DNA from: Phenylobacterium sp.
GTDB taxonomy: Bacteria; Pseudomonadota; Alphaproteobacteria; Caulobacterales; Caulobacteraceae
Length of the DNA stretch: 40,594 nt
Direction: 5' to 3'
Assembly: GCF_030693405.1 (NCBI RefSeq)
Contig: NZ_JAUYAW010000074.1
Span: forward strand, 1 to 40,594
Shown here piece by piece: positions 8,209 to 17,784 of the stretch. Positions within the stretch are counted from its first letter, which is position 1; every line of letters starts with the position of its first letter. Both the position numbers and the translations under genes were made by a program. The notes beneath the pieces are model-generated. The model worked only from the letters and a program-made list of their open reading frames with translations. It ran no database searches and was not told the DNA's origin.

Positions 8209-8995
8209 CCTGCCGCCCCTGGAGCGTCTGCTGGCCATCATGGCGCGGCTGCGCGACCCGGTGGATGGCTGTCCCTGGGACCTTGAGCAGAGCTTCGCCA
8301 CCATCGCCCCCTATACGGTGGAGGAGGCCTATGAGGTGGCCGACGCCATTGAGCGCAACGATCTGGCGGACCTGAAGGAAGAACTCGGCGACCTGCTGCT
8401 GCAGGTGGTGTTCCACGCCCGCATCGCGCAGGAGCAGGGGGCCTTCGCCTTCGAGGACGTGGCCCGCGCCATCAATGACAAGATGATCCGCCGCCATCCC
8501 CACGTCTTCGGCGAGGAGACCTATGCCACCGGCGAGGCGCAGACGGCGGCCTGGGAGGCGATGAAGGCGCAGGAGCGGGCCGGCAAGGGCCGCGACCGCA
8601 GCCTGCTGGACGATGTGCCCGCCGGGCTTCCGGCCATGACCCGGGCCGTGAAGCTGACCAAGCGCGCCGCCCGGGTGGGCTTTGATTGGCCCGAAGTGTC
8701 CTTTGTGCTGGAAAAGCTGCGCGAGGAGATCGGCGAGATGGAGGCCGAGATCGCCACGGGCGACAGGGACGCCCTGCGCGGGGAGATCGGCGACGTCCTG
8801 TTCGTCATGGCCAATCTGGCCCGCAAGCTCGACATCGAGCCCGAGGACGCCCTGCGGGCCACCAACGCCAAGTTCGCCCGCCGTTTCCACTTCATCGAAG
8901 CCGCGCTGGCCGAACGGGGCCGAACGCCTGAGGAGTCCGACCTCGCCGAGATGGACGCCCTTTGGGACGCCGCCAAGGCCACTGAGCGCGGCTAG
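8183..8995 (+). CDS. mazG: Nucleoside triphosphate pyrophosphohydrolase MazG
   Basis: Cytoplasmic enzyme of 270 residues that hydrolyses nucleoside triphosphates to monophosphates and pyrophosphate. Both tandem MazG domains are visible. The first has C-P-W-D (30-33), E-E-A-Y-E (48-52) and K-E-E-L-G-D (65-70); the second has E-E-I-G-E-M (181-186) and G-E-I-G-D-V (200-205). These Glu/Asp sets bind magnesium. The gene starts inside the upstream carrier gene (26-base overlap) after a CGAGGAG sequence at 8171-8177. Its stop codon shares the bases CTAG with the stop codon of the convergent hflX. In this group of bacteria mazG commonly lies beside hflX and hfq. Confidence 0.94.
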   Translation: MPSSAPPSDLPPLERLLAIMARLRDPVDGCPWDLEQSFATIAPYTVEEAYEVADAIERNDLADLKEELGDLLLQVVFHARIAQEQGAFAFEDVARAINDKMIRRHPHVFGEETYATGEAQTAAWEAMKAQERAGKGRDRSLLDDVPAGLPAMTRAVKLTKRAARVGFDWPEVSFVLEKLREEIGEMEAEIATGDRDALRGEIGDVLFVMANLARKLDIEPEDALRATNAKFARRFHFIEAALAERGRTPEESDLAEMDALWDAAKATERG

Positions 8996-10329
8996 AGGTC
9001 GTCCGCGCCCGGCGAGACGGCGCCAAGGTCGATCCGCGGGAACAACTGCTCGAACTGTCCGAGGGCCTTGGGCGTCAGGCGCACGGCCATGCGTACGGCG
9101 CCGTCATCATCGGTCTGGCGATCGACCACCCGGCCGTTCTGATAGAGCCAGGCGATCGCCGCCCCCTCCCCGGCCGGCAGATGGGCCTCCACCGCGGGCG
9201 ACTCGTCCACCAGGTCGGCCACGGCGAGCAGCAAGGGGGTGACCCCCTCCCCGGTCACCGCCGAGACCAGCAGGGCCGGCGGATGGGCGCGCCGCGCGTC
9301 CCCCTCCAGCATCGGCCGGTCCTCTTCGGGCGTCAGGTCGATCTTGTTCCAGACCTCAAGGACGCGGCGCTCATCCATATCGACGCCGAGACGTTGCAGC
9401 ACTTCGCGGACATCGGCGGCCTCAGCCGCGCTTTCCGGGCTGGCGATGTCGCGGACGTGCAGGATGACGTCGGCTTCTTTGACCTCTTCCAGGGTGGCCC
9501 GGAAGGCTTCCACCAGTTCGTGCGGCAGGTCTGAGAAGAAGCCCACCGTATCCGACAGGATGGCCGGCCGTCCGTCGGGCAGGTTCAGCATCCGCAGGGT
9601 CGGGTCGAGGGTGGCGAACAGCATATCCTCGGCCATGACCTTGGAATCGGTCAGGCGGTTGAACAGGGTGGACTTTCCCGCATTGGTGTAGCCGACCAGG
9701 GCCACCACCGGATAGGGCCGGCGCTTGCGGGCCGAGCGCTGAAGGGTGCGGGTGCGGCGCACCTCCACCAGCTCCTTCTTCAGGCGGCCGATCTTTTCAG
9801 CCAGCAGGCGGCGGTCGGTCTCGATCTGAGTTTCGCCAGGCCCGCCCATGACCCCGAAGCCGCCGCGCTGGCGTTCCAGGTGGGTCCAGGTGCGGACCAG
9901 GCGCGAGCGCTCATAGGACAGCCTGGCCAGCTCCACCTGAAGCCGACCCTCCCGCGTGCGGGCCCGCCTGGCGAAGATCTCCAGGATCAGGCCGGTGCGG
10001 TCGATGACCTTCACCTTCCAGGCCTTTTCCAGATTGCGCTGCTGGACCGGCGTCAGGGCGTCGTCGACGACCGCCACATCGATCTCGAGCTCTTCGCAGA
10101 GCTCGCCGATCTCGGCCACCTTGCCCTTGCCGAACAGGGTGGCGGGCATGCGCTTGCGCACCGGGGCGACCATGCCCCGGCGGATTTCGAGATCAAGAGC
10201 CAGGGCGAGACCTTCGGCCTCTTCCAGGCGCGCCTGGGAGGACCGGGCGCCGCCACGGCCCTCGCGTTCGGGATGGATGATGAGCGCGCCCTGGACGGGC
10301 GTCTCATGGTCGATGGATGGGGAACTCAA
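8992..10329 (-). CDS. hflX: Ribosome-associated GTPase HflX
   Basis: GTPase of 445 residues that splits or rescues stalled ribosomes under stress. The N-terminal HflX domain (about 1-200) ends in the family signature [15 protein letters not shown] (156-170). The G domain follows, with G1 G-Y-T-N-A-G-K-S (213-220), G3 D-T-V-G-F (260-264) and G4 N-K-I-D (328-331). The start is a TTG at 10329 that overlaps the hfq stop codon in the sequence TTGA, a TTG version of the usual ATGA overlap; no better start lies nearby in frame. This points to translational coupling to hfq. Confidence 0.95.
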   Translation of the reverse strand: MSSPSIDHETPVQGALIIHPEREGRGGARSSQARLEEAEGLALALDLEIRRGMVAPVRKRMPATLFGKGKVAEIGELCEELEIDVAVVDDALTPVQQRNLEKAWKVKVIDRTGLILEIFARRARTREGRLQVELARLSYERSRLVRTWTHLERQRGGFGVMGGPGETQIETDRRLLAEKIGRLKKELVEVRRTRTLQRSARKRRPYPVVALVGYTNAGKSTLFNRLTDSKVMAEDMLFATLDPTLRMLNLPDGRPAILSDTVGFFSDLPHELVEAFRATLEEVKEADVILHVRDIASPESAAEAADVREVLQRLGVDMDERRVLEVWNKIDLTPEEDRPMLEGDARRAHPPALLVSAVTGEGVTPLLLAVADLVDESPAVEAHLPAGEGAAIAWLYQNGRVVDRQTDDDGAVRMAVRLTPKALGQFEQLFPRIDLGAVSPGADDL

Positions 10330-10571
10330 TCGGTCTCGTCTTCCGCCGGCTCATACAGCTGAACAGGCTGGGCCGGCATAATGGTGGAGATGGCGTGCTT
10401 GTAGACCAGCTGGGACTGGCCATCGCGGCGCAGGAGCACGCAGAAATTATCGAACCAGCTGACCACGCCCTGCAGCTTGACGCCGTTGACGAGGAAGATG
10501 GTCAGGGGGGTCTTGGCCTTGCGGACGCTGTTGAGGAAGGTGTCCTGCAGGTTCTGCTTTTTTTCGCTCAT
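10326..10571 (-). CDS. hfq: RNA chaperone Hfq
   Basis: Sm-like protein of 81 residues that forms a hexameric ring and helps small RNAs pair with mRNAs. Residues 8-68 hold the Sm fold: Q-D-T-F-L-N at the proximal face, [10 protein letters not shown] (Sm1) and Y-K-H-A-I-S-T-I (Sm2, with the conserved K-H pair). The C-terminal tail is short and acidic, as in most alphaproteobacteria. I chose the ATG at 10571 from homology; the frame is open further upstream to 10628. Its stop overlaps the TTG start of hflX. The 99 bases before it contain a hairpin after the aminotransferase stop codon, so hfq could have its own promoter as well as read-through from the ntr genes. Confidence 0.97.
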   Translation of the reverse strand: MSEKKQNLQDTFLNSVRKAKTPLTIFLVNGVKLQGVVSWFDNFCVLLRRDGQSQLVYKHAISTIMPAQPVQLYEPAEDETD

Positions 10572-10643
10572 GGCTTTTCGCCCTTTTCTCCGATTGAGGG
10601 GCCACGCGCCCCCACACACATAAGGCAAGCTAGTCCAACCTTG

Positions 10644-10668
10644 AGCCGCCGTGCAATCACGGTCGGCT
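10644..10668 (-). terminator. Hairpin between dat and hfq, possible weak terminator
   Basis: AGCCGCCGTG and CACGGTCGGCT form a 10-pair stem with one bulged base around a CAAT loop, starting two bases after the dat stop codon in the direction of transcription. It has no T tract on the minus strand, so it is either a weak or factor-assisted terminator, or an RNA structure that lowers read-through or protects the upstream message. Confidence 0.4.
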
Positions 10669-10670
10669 AC

Positions 10671-11534
10671 TCAGACGGCGGTCTGCTTCGCCCGCTCGAT
10701 ATAGAGGCTCCGCAGGCGCTTCGCCACAGGACCCGGCGCGCCGCCGCCGATGGGCTGTCCGTCGATGGCGATCACCGGCAACACCAGCGAGCCGGCTCCG
10801 GTGATGAAGGCTTCCTTGGCCTGGGCCATGTCTTCGGGCGTGAAGGGCCGTTCCTCCACCTTCAGGCCGGCCTCGGCGATCACGTCAAGCAGGGTGCGTC
10901 GGGTGACGCCGCGCAGGATGTTGGCCTGGGTGTCGCGGGTGCGCAGCACGCCATTGCCGTCGAGAATCCAGGCGTTGGCCGAGGCGCCCTCGGTGATCAA
11001 ACCCAGATCATCGACGAACAGGGCCTCCCCCGCCCCGCGCTCCCGGGCGGCCTGTCTGGCCAGGACATTGGGCAGCAGGCCCACCGTCTTGATGTCGCAG
11101 CGGCCCCAGCGGTTCTCCGGGGTGGTGATAACGGCGATGCCCTTGGCCGCCTTGGCCTCTGAGGCGGCGCGGTCGAGACTCTTGGCGGTGATGACCACTG
11201 AGGGACTGAGGTCGCCCTCAGGGAAGGCGTGGTCACGGGGCGCCACACCACGGCTGATCTGCAGATAGATCAGGCCTTCACGAACCAGATTTCGCCGCAG
11301 CACCTCGCGCAGGACGATGGTCAGGGCCGCCCGCGACATGGGCTCGGGGATCTGCAGCTCGCCAAGGCTGCGGGCCAGGCGGGCGAAGTGGCCCTCGGCG
11401 TCGGCGAGCTTGCCGCCAAACACCGACCAGACCTCATAGACCGCGTCGGCCAACTGGTAGCCCCGGTCCTCGATATGGACGGCGGCGTCGGCGTGCCGCT
11501 GATAGCGGCCATTCACATAGGCGATGCGCCCCAT
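10671..11534 (-). CDS. dat: D-amino-acid aminotransferase (class IV PLP enzyme)
   Basis: Cytoplasmic enzyme of 287 residues that interconverts D-alanine and 2-oxo acids, feeding D-glutamate and D-alanine to peptidoglycan. Class IV features are present: the PLP lysine in C-D-I-K-T (K149), the cofactor-binding glutamate in T-E-G-A-S-A-N (E182), and the N-terminal block G-Y-Q-L-A-D-A-V-Y-E. Branched-chain aminotransferases share the fold, but the length and the N-terminal R-G-Y-Q-L-A-D block fit D-alanine transaminase better. The stop of ntrX lies only two bases before this gene starts (11537 versus 11534), so it is in the ntr operon. Confidence 0.88.
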   Translation of the reverse strand: MGRIAYVNGRYQRHADAAVHIEDRGYQLADAVYEVWSVFGGKLADAEGHFARLARSLGELQIPEPMSRAALTIVLREVLRRNLVREGLIYLQISRGVAPRDHAFPEGDLSPSVVITAKSLDRAASEAKAAKGIAVITTPENRWGRCDIKTVGLLPNVLARQAARERGAGEALFVDDLGLITEGASANAWILDGNGVLRTRDTQANILRGVTRRTLLDVIAEAGLKVEERPFTPEDMAQAKEAFITGAGSLVLPVIAIDGQPIGGGAPGPVAKRLRSLYIERAKQTAV

Positions 11535-11536
11535 GG

Positions 11537-12928
11537 CTATTCGACGCCCTCCTCGAGCGCGCGCGCCCCGGACAGACCCAGGGACTTGAGTTTACGGTGC
11601 AGGGCCGAGCGCTCCATGCCGATGAAGGCCGCGGTCCGAGAGATGTTGCCGGAGAAGCGCATCATCTGGGCGCTGAGATACTCCCGTTCGAAGGTCTCGC
11701 GCGCTTCGCGCAGCGGCAGGGCGATGATCTTGTCGGCGCCCAGCAGACCGCCCCCGTCGGCAGGCTGTGCGTCGGAGGGCACCATCTCTGCGGTGATCGG
11801 TTCCTTGGGGTCGCCGGAGCTCAGGATCAGCATGCGCTCCACGACATTGCGCAGCTGGCGCAGATTGCCGGGCCAGGGGCGGACCTGCAGGGCGCCGATG
11901 GCGTCTTCAGACAGGATCCGTCGGGGCATGCCGCTGGCCTCGCAGATGCGCTCGATGAAGTTCTCCACCAGCTCGGGGATATCCTCCCGCCGCTCCGAGA
12001 CCCCGGGCACCGCCACGGGCACCACGTTCAGGCGATGGAACAGATCTTCGCGGAACCGCCCTTCGGCGATTTCCTGGCGCAGGTTCCGGGAGGTCGAGGA
12101 GATCACGCGGACATCCACCTGGACATCGGCGTCGCCGTTCACCCGGCGGAAGCGCTGCTCCACCAGGACGCGCAGGATCCGGCTCTGGGTCTCCCGCGGC
12201 ATGTCGGCCACCTCGTCGAGATAGAGGGTGCCGGCGTGGGCGCGTTCAAAGACGCCGATCTTGCCGGGACGGCCGCCCTCGCCCTCAACCCCGAACAGCT
12301 CCACGTCCATGCGCTCAGGCGTCATGCCGGCGGCGCTGATGGCCACGAACTCGCCCTTGGCCCGGGGGCTGGCCGAGTGGATCAGCCGCGCGACGGTCTC
12401 CTTGCCCGACCCCGGGGGGCCAGCGATCAGCACACGGCTGTTGGCGGCGGCCAGCTTGGCGATCATCTGGCGCAGGTGCTGGGCCGGCATGGACTTGCCG
12501 ATCAGCCCTTCGGGCATGATGGCCTGGGTCCTCAGGCGGCGGTTCTCCCGGCGCAGATTGGCCGCCTCCAGGGCGCGGTCGACCACCAGCAACAGCCGGT
12601 CGGACTTGAAGGGCTTCTCCAGGAAGTCGTAGGCGCCGCGCTTGATGGCGCTGACCGCCGTCTCGATATTGCCGTGACCAGAGATCATCACCACCGGCAA
12701 GTCGGGGTCCAGGGACTTCAGGAGGTCAAGAAGCTCCAGCCCATCCATCCCGCCGCCCTGCATCCAGATGTCCAGGATCAGCAGCGAGGGCCGCCTGGCG
12801 CGCACGGCGGCCAGGGCGCTCTCGGAGTCCGAGGCGGTGCGGACCTCATAGCCCTCGTCGGACAGGATTCCGGCCACCAGATCACGGATGTCGGCCTCGT
12901 CGTCCACCACCAGCACATCAGCGGCCAT
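11537..12928 (-). CDS. ntrX: Nitrogen regulation response regulator NtrX (no GAFTGA loop)
   Basis: Response regulator of 463 residues, partner of NtrY. Receiver domain 1-120 with acidic pocket D-D-E (9-11) and phospho-acceptor D53 (L-D-I-W). AAA+ domain about 140-365: Walker A G-P-P-G-S-G-K-E (170-177), Walker B L-Y-L-D-E (235-239). C-terminal Fis-type helix-turn-helix (N-I-S-R-T-A-A-F-I-G-M and R-S-A-L-H-R-K-L). Between L-F-G (211-213) and the Walker B strand the GAFTGA loop that contacts sigma54 is absent; the segment reads V-E-G-E-G-G-R-P-G-K. This protein should therefore act without sigma54 activation, probably as a direct activator or repressor. In Caulobacter relatives NtrX influences nitrogen, envelope and cell-cycle control. 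Start overlaps the ntrY stop by 11 bases. Confidence 0.95.
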   Translation of the reverse strand: MAADVLVVDDEADIRDLVAGILSDEGYEVRTASDSESALAAVRARRPSLLILDIWMQGGGMDGLELLDLLKSLDPDLPVVMISGHGNIETAVSAIKRGAYDFLEKPFKSDRLLLVVDRALEAANLRRENRRLRTQAIMPEGLIGKSMPAQHLRQMIAKLAAANSRVLIAGPPGSGKETVARLIHSASPRAKGEFVAISAAGMTPERMDVELFGVEGEGGRPGKIGVFERAHAGTLYLDEVADMPRETQSRILRVLVEQRFRRVNGDADVQVDVRVISSTSRNLRQEIAEGRFREDLFHRLNVVPVAVPGVSERREDIPELVENFIERICEASGMPRRILSEDAIGALQVRPWPGNLRQLRNVVERMLILSSGDPKEPITAEMVPSDAQPADGGGLLGADKIIALPLREARETFEREYLSAQMMRFSGNISRTAAFIGMERSALHRKLKSLGLSGARALEEGVE

Positions 12929-15158
12929 GGGCTTCTCCTTCGAACATCAATGCAGACTCCACGGTGGCCACCGGGCGATGGGCGACCGGCAGGCTCAGGA
13001 TCACTCGGGCGCCACGCCCCCGCGAAGCATCGGTCAGGACCAACTCGCCGCCATGGTCCTCCAGGATCCGCTTGACGATGGCCAGGCCCAGCCCGGTGCC
13101 CTTTTCACGGGTGGTGATATAGGGCTCGGTCAGGCGGTCGCGGTCCTTCTCCGGGAGCCCGACGCCATTGTCCTCAACCACGATCGTCACCGTCTCATCG
13201 GCGAGCGTCATCCGCACATTGATGCGGCCGGCTGGGCGGGGCGTGGTCTCTGTCCGGGCATGCACCGCCTCGGCGGCGTTCTTGAGGATGTTCGTCAGGG
13301 CTTGGGCCAGCATCCGGCCATCGGCCATGACCGACACCTCCGGCGCGGGCTCGGCGAGCACGATCTTCAGGCCCGGATTGGCGACCCCTTGCGCAAAGAC
13401 CTGAGCCCTCACCAACTCCGCCAGATCCTGCGGTGAGAACCTGGGCGCCGGCATGCGGGCGAAGGCCGAGAACTCGTCAACCATCCGGCCGATGTCACCC
13501 ACCTGACGCACAATGGTGTCGGTGCAGCGGTCGAAGGTCTCTAGGTCGGCGGCGGCCACATCCTTGCGGAACTTCCGGCGAAGGCGCTCGGCCGACAGCT
13601 GGATCGGTGTCAGCGGGTTCTTGATTTCATGCGCGATCCGCCGCGCCACGTCCTTCCAGGCGGCGTTGCGCTGCGCGGCCACGAGGCGTGTGATGTCGTC
13701 GAAGGTCAGGACCAGCCCGCTCTCGCTCCGGCTGGCGCGCACCCGCAGCCGGTGGCTCTCCCTGGCCCGCTGAATGTCCACCTCGGCTTCCGCCTCTCCG
13801 GACACCGCCGCCTCCCCAGCCACGGCGCTAAGCTCAGGGGCGAGTTCGGCCAAGGTCAGCCCGTCGACCGATCCATCGCTCAGCTCAAGAAGCTGGGCGG
13901 CCTGCCGGTTGAGGGCCGAGATGCGACCATGACTGTCCAGGCCGATGACGCCAGCGCTGACTTCCGACAGGACGGTCTCGATGAACTCCCGTCGGCCCTC
14001 AGCCTCATCGCTCGCGCGCCTCAGCGCTTCCTGCTGCGCCTGAAGATCATGTGTCATGCTGTTGAAAGCACGGGAAAGTACGGCGATTTCCTCAGGGTCA
14101 TTCCGCGAATCCACCCTGGCGCTAAGATCACCACTGGCGACGCGCCCAGCGGCCTGGACCAGGCGGGCGACGGGGCCGGAAATCGCGTTGGCGGCCGACA
14201 TGCCAAGCCAGACGGCGCCCACCAGCACCAGAAGGGCGGTCTCGACATAGCTCAGCGCGAAAACCGTCTGGATCCGGGCCCGGCTCTGAGCGGCCTCACG
14301 GTAAGAGATCAGGGAACCTTCCGCCTCGATCAGGTGCGTGATGATCCCCGACTCCACCGGCCGCGCCACATAGAGATAGGCGTCCGGATAGCCGTTCAGC
14401 CGGTAGAGGGCGCGCATCAGATCGGAGGAGTCGAAGGCCGGCACCGAAATGTCGCCCTCATCGGCGGCCTGGAAACTCGATTCCGGCGGCACCACGAAGG
14501 GGGGCGCGTCCGGCGCCTCGGACCGGGCCAGGACCCGCCCTTCCCGATCGATCAGATAGGCGGCGGGAAAGGCGTGATAGGAGGCCTGATAGGACAGAAA
14601 GTGGGTGAAGGTCACCGGCGACGTGGCCAAGGCCGGAGCGGCCCGGTTGAGGTCCACCGACATCAGCGAGACGTGCTCGCCGATGTACCGCTTCTGATCC
14701 TCCACATAGGATCGCGCCACGGTGGCGGAATTCTCCACCACGGTCTGCACCCGCTCACTGAACCAGTTGTCCACGCCCCGATTGACCAGCACCCCATAGA
14801 ACAGGGCCACGACGACGGCCGGCGCCACGGCGGCCAGGGCGAATAGGGTCACAAAGCGCAGATGCAGTCGCGCGCCGGCGTCCACCGAGCGCGCGTCCAG
14901 AAGGGCCAGCAGGCGGAAACCGACCAGTGCCGCCAGAGTCAGGATCAGCACCAGATTGAGGCTGAGCACCGTCAGGATGGCGTTGGAGGCCGGCCGCAGC
15001 GGACCCGCCTCCGGCGGCGAGGCCGCCAGCAGGATCGCCACGGCCGTCAGGATGGCCGCCAGCAGATAGCCGCCGCCGAGCACATATCTCGACTGCATCG
15101 CACGCCAGAGTCTGGCGGACGGTCTTGCGGTTTCCAGGCTCCCGACCAGCGACGTCAT
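12918..15158 (-). CDS. ntrY: Sensor histidine kinase NtrY
   Basis: Membrane sensor kinase of about 746 residues from the ATG at 15158 (a TTG at 15179 would add seven). About four membrane segments: two near the N terminus (roughly 26-50 and 62-88), one at 102-126, then a periplasmic sensor region (about 130-290) and a last segment near 298-320. A HAMP linker follows (V-A-R-L-V-Q-A-A-G-R-V), then a PAS domain, then the dimerisation helix with phospho-acceptor His in R-I-A-H-E-I-K-N-P, and an HATPase domain with N-I-L-K-N-A-A-E-A, D-N-G-V-G-L and G-T-G-L-G-L-A. It should phosphorylate NtrX, whose gene begins before ntrY ends. A gap of 92 bases separates it from ntrC, more than elsewhere in the operon. 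Confidence 0.94.
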   Translation of the reverse strand: MTSLVGSLETARPSARLWRAMQSRYVLGGGYLLAAILTAVAILLAASPPEAGPLRPASNAILTVLSLNLVLILTLAALVGFRLLALLDARSVDAGARLHLRFVTLFALAAVAPAVVVALFYGVLVNRGVDNWFSERVQTVVENSATVARSYVEDQKRYIGEHVSLMSVDLNRAAPALATSPVTFTHFLSYQASYHAFPAAYLIDREGRVLARSEAPDAPPFVVPPESSFQAADEGDISVPAFDSSDLMRALYRLNGYPDAYLYVARPVESGIITHLIEAEGSLISYREAAQSRARIQTVFALSYVETALLVLVGAVWLGMSAANAISGPVARLVQAAGRVASGDLSARVDSRNDPEEIAVLSRAFNSMTHDLQAQQEALRRASDEAEGRREFIETVLSEVSAGVIGLDSHGRISALNRQAAQLLELSDGSVDGLTLAELAPELSAVAGEAAVSGEAEAEVDIQRARESHRLRVRASRSESGLVLTFDDITRLVAAQRNAAWKDVARRIAHEIKNPLTPIQLSAERLRRKFRKDVAAADLETFDRCTDTIVRQVGDIGRMVDEFSAFARMPAPRFSPQDLAELVRAQVFAQGVANPGLKIVLAEPAPEVSVMADGRMLAQALTNILKNAAEAVHARTETTPRPAGRINVRMTLADETVTIVVEDNGVGLPEKDRDRLTEPYITTREKGTGLGLAIVKRILEDHGGELVLTDASRGRGARVILSLPVAHRPVATVESALMFEGEAHGR

Positions 15159-15250
15159 GATGCCGCAGCCTAGGCTCAACTGTGTCTGGAACTCAACACA
15201 GATGTTGCCAGATTACGTCAGGTTGTTCGCCCCTGCGAAATCGCCTGGCG

Positions 15251-16672
15251 TCATCGGCGTCCGCGGGTCAGGTCCACGCCCAGGTCCTGGATCTTCTTGC
15301 GCAGGGTGTTGCGGTTCAGGCCGAGGATTTCGGCGGCGCGGACCTGATTGCCCCGTGTAGCAGCCAGGGTCAGCTGGATCAGGGGCCGTTCGACCTCCTC
15401 AAGCACGCGATCATAGAGCCCCACGGGCGGCACCCCATCGGGCTGCTCGGCGAAATAGCCCCCCAGATGGCGCTCCACCAGCTGGGCGAGGGTCAGCGGT
15501 CCCTCCTGGCCGGGCTGGCTCGGCTGCTGGTCGGCAAGCTCCTTCTCGACGATGCGCGCCGTGATCAGCTCTTCGGCGTAGAGGGCGCAGACCCGGCGGA
15601 TCAGGTTTTCCAGTTCGCGGACATTGCCCGGCCAGGCGTGCAGCTTCAGGCGCTCCAGAGCGGCCTGATCGATGGTCTTGGACGGCAGGCCTTCCCGATT
15701 GGCCCGCAGCAGGAAGGAGCGCGCCAGATCGGGGATGTCCTCGGTCCGGTCGCGCAGGGGCGGCAGCCGGATCGGCGCTACGTTCAGCCGGAAATAGAGG
15801 TCCTCACGGAACAGGCCCTGAGCGATCAGGGCGCGCAGGTCACGGTTGGTGGCGGCGATCAGGCGGGCGTTTGGGCGACGCCCGGTCTTTGGATTGAGGG
15901 CGGGCTCAGAGCCGTCGATTACGCGCAGCAGGCGGGTCTGGGCGTCCAGCGGCATGTCGCCGATCTCATCCAGGAACAGGGTGCCCCCGTCGGCCTCCAC
16001 CAGCTTGCCGCTGTCCCCGTCGGCGCGGCCGAATAGTTCGGCCTCGACCCGCTCCCGGGGCGTGGCGGCCAGATTGATGACCACGAACTTGCCGTCCTTG
16101 CGTCGGCCCATGTCGTGCAGGGCCCGCGCCACCAGTTCCTTGCCCGTGCCCGATTCCCCGAGGATCAGGACGGTGAGGTCGGCGCCCACCAGCCTGGCGA
16201 TGGTGCGATAGACCTCCTGCATCGGCGCAGACCGACCAATCAGCGGCAGGCGTTCATCGCGCATGGCCCGCGCCTGGGCCCTGGAGGCTTCCGGGTCGGC
16301 CGGCCGCGCCAGGGCGCGCCTTGCGAGCGCGGTCATGTCATCGAGATCAAAGGGCTTGGGCACATAGTCGAAGGCGCCGATCTCGGCGGCGTTGACGGCG
16401 GTCAGCAGGGTGTTCTGCGCGCTCATGATGATCACGGGCAGCTTGGGCCGCTCCTTGCGGATCCGCGGCAGCACGTCGAACACGTTCTCGTCGGGCATCA
16501 TCACATCGGTGATGACCAGGTCCCCCTCCCCTTCGGACACCCACTTAAGCAGGGTGGAGGCGTTGCCCGTGGCCCGCACCTGGTAGCCGAGCCGGGTGAA
16601 GGACTGGGACAGGACGAGCCGGATGGAGGCGTCATCGTCGGCGATCAGGATCTTCTTTCCGGCGGCGCTCAT
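15251..16672 (-). CDS. ntrC: Nitrogen regulation protein NtrC (no GAFTGA loop)
   Basis: Response regulator of 473 residues that controls nitrogen-assimilation genes such as glnA and glnK operons. Receiver 1-120 with D-D-D (12-14) and phospho-acceptor D56 (T-D-V-M-M-P). AAA+ domain about 143-370: Walker A G-E-S-G-T-G-K-E (172-179), A-E-L-F-G (211-215), Walker B T-L-F-L-D-E (231-236), and an arginine-containing sensor region ([10 protein letters not shown]). C-terminal Fis helix-turn-helix ([15 protein letters not shown]). The stretch after E-L-F-G, where other NtrC proteins carry GAFTGA, is shortened to R-A-D-G-D-S-G-K. The published Caulobacter NtrC is also described as lacking this motif, so the loss is probably a clade trait. 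Start overlaps the ntrB stop as ATGA. Confidence 0.96.
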   Translation of the reverse strand: MSAAGKKILIADDDASIRLVLSQSFTRLGYQVRATGNASTLLKWVSEGEGDLVITDVMMPDENVFDVLPRIRKERPKLPVIIMSAQNTLLTAVNAAEIGAFDYVPKPFDLDDMTALARRALARPADPEASRAQARAMRDERLPLIGRSAPMQEVYRTIARLVGADLTVLILGESGTGKELVARALHDMGRRKDGKFVVINLAATPRERVEAELFGRADGDSGKLVEADGGTLFLDEIGDMPLDAQTRLLRVIDGSEPALNPKTGRRPNARLIAATNRDLRALIAQGLFREDLYFRLNVAPIRLPPLRDRTEDIPDLARSFLLRANREGLPSKTIDQAALERLKLHAWPGNVRELENLIRRVCALYAEELITARIVEKELADQQPSQPGQEGPLTLAQLVERHLGGYFAEQPDGVPPVGLYDRVLEEVERPLIQLTLAATRGNQVRAAEILGLNRNTLRKKIQDLGVDLTRGRR

Positions 16673-17784
16673 GCCGTAACGTCCTTTTCAGTCACAATGG
16701 GAAGCAACACCCGGAACACAGTCCGACCGGGCTCGGATTCGAAGTCGATCAAGCCGCCATGGCCGGCCACCAGCTTGGAGACCAGGGCAAGGCCCAGGCC
16801 CGCCCCCATGGGCTTGGTGGTCACGAAGGGCTGGAACAGGCTCTCGCGTAGATGGGCCGGCACGCCCGGCCCATTGTCCTGGATGCGAACCTCCAGAGGC
16901 GCGCCGCGCAGCGGGCGATTCTTGGCCGAGCGTACCCGCACCCCATGGCGGAACGCCGTGGTGATCAACACCTCGCCGCGACCGTCCCCGCGCATGTGGG
17001 CGGCTTCGGAGGCGTTCTTCACCAGATTCAGGAAGACCTGGATCAGCTGATCCTCGTCCCCAGGAGTCGGCGGCAGGGACGGGTCATATTGTTCGCGCAG
17101 CAGCAGGCCGTCGGCCACACCGTTGACCGCCAACGCCCGCACACGGTCGAGAACCTCGTGGATGTTGACCGGATCCCTTGCCGGCGGGGCGTCGTCGGCG
17201 AAGACTTCCATACGATCCACCAGGCGCTTCACCCGGTCGGTTTCATCGACAATCAGCTGGGCCAGGGGAACGTCGTCGGCCCGGGCGCCGGCCTTCAGCA
17301 GCTGGGCTGCGCCCCGAATGCCGGCCAGGGGATTCTTGATCTCGTGGGCCAGCATGCGCCCCAGGCCCATGATCGAACGGAGACCTGCGGCATCCCCGCC
17401 GAACTCGGAGAAGACGCCGCCCTTCACCTGCAGCGACAGCAGGATTGATCCGTCCCCCAGGGGCGCGGCCGCGCCATCGGCCTCAAAGGTTGGCTGGCCG
17501 AACAGACTGATCTCAAGGCCCCGCTCGCGCACCGCGCCACCTTCTTCAAGGGCCCGGTTGAGCAGCGCCACCAGGGGCGAGTCCGGCGGCAGGGCGGCGC
17601 GGAACCGTCCCCGCGCCAGCAGCCCCAGCCCCTGGCCAAACAGGGCCTCGGCCGCCTCGTTGGCGGCGATCAAGGCGCCTTGGCCGTCGATCACCAGGGC
17701 GGGTTCAGGGCTCAGGTCGAAGGCCGCGGATTTGAGGGCGTTCAGATCGACGCCGGCGGGAGTGGTTCTGATCCGACTGGTCAT
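16669..17784 (-). CDS. ntrB: Nitrogen sensor histidine kinase NtrB
   Basis: Cytoplasmic kinase/phosphatase of 371 residues that sets the phosphorylation of NtrC in response to PII protein. No membrane segment. PAS domain about 18-120, dimerisation helix with phospho-acceptor H147 in L-A-H-E-I-K-N-P, then the ATPase domain with [15 protein letters not shown] and G-A-G-L-G-L-A. The frame is open ten codons further up, but the ATG at 17784 overlaps the dusB stop as ATGA, which decides the start. It also overlaps ntrC at its other end, so dusB, ntrB and ntrC are translationally chained. Confidence 0.95.
   Translation of the reverse strand: MTSRIRTTPAGVDLNALKSAAFDLSPEPALVIDGQGALIAANEAAEALFGQGLGLLARGRFRAALPPDSPLVALLNRALEEGGAVRERGLEISLFGQPTFEADGAAAPLGDGSILLSLQVKGGVFSEFGGDAAGLRSIMGLGRMLAHEIKNPLAGIRGAAQLLKAGARADDVPLAQLIVDETDRVKRLVDRMEVFADDAPPARDPVNIHEVLDRVRALAVNGVADGLLLREQYDPSLPPTPGDEDQLIQVFLNLVKNASEAAHMRGDGRGEVLITTAFRHGVRVRSAKNRPLRGAPLEVRIQDNGPGVPAHLRESLFQPFVTTKPMGAGLGLALVSKLVAGHGGLIDFESEPGRTVFRVLLPIVTEKDVTA

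Noticed and set aside
11597..13075. Long plus-strand open frame (492 codons) opposite ntrX and the end of ntrY
   Set aside because: His-, Gly- and Gln-rich composition typical of the antisense of a GC-rich gene; no motif; ntrX on the other strand is certain.
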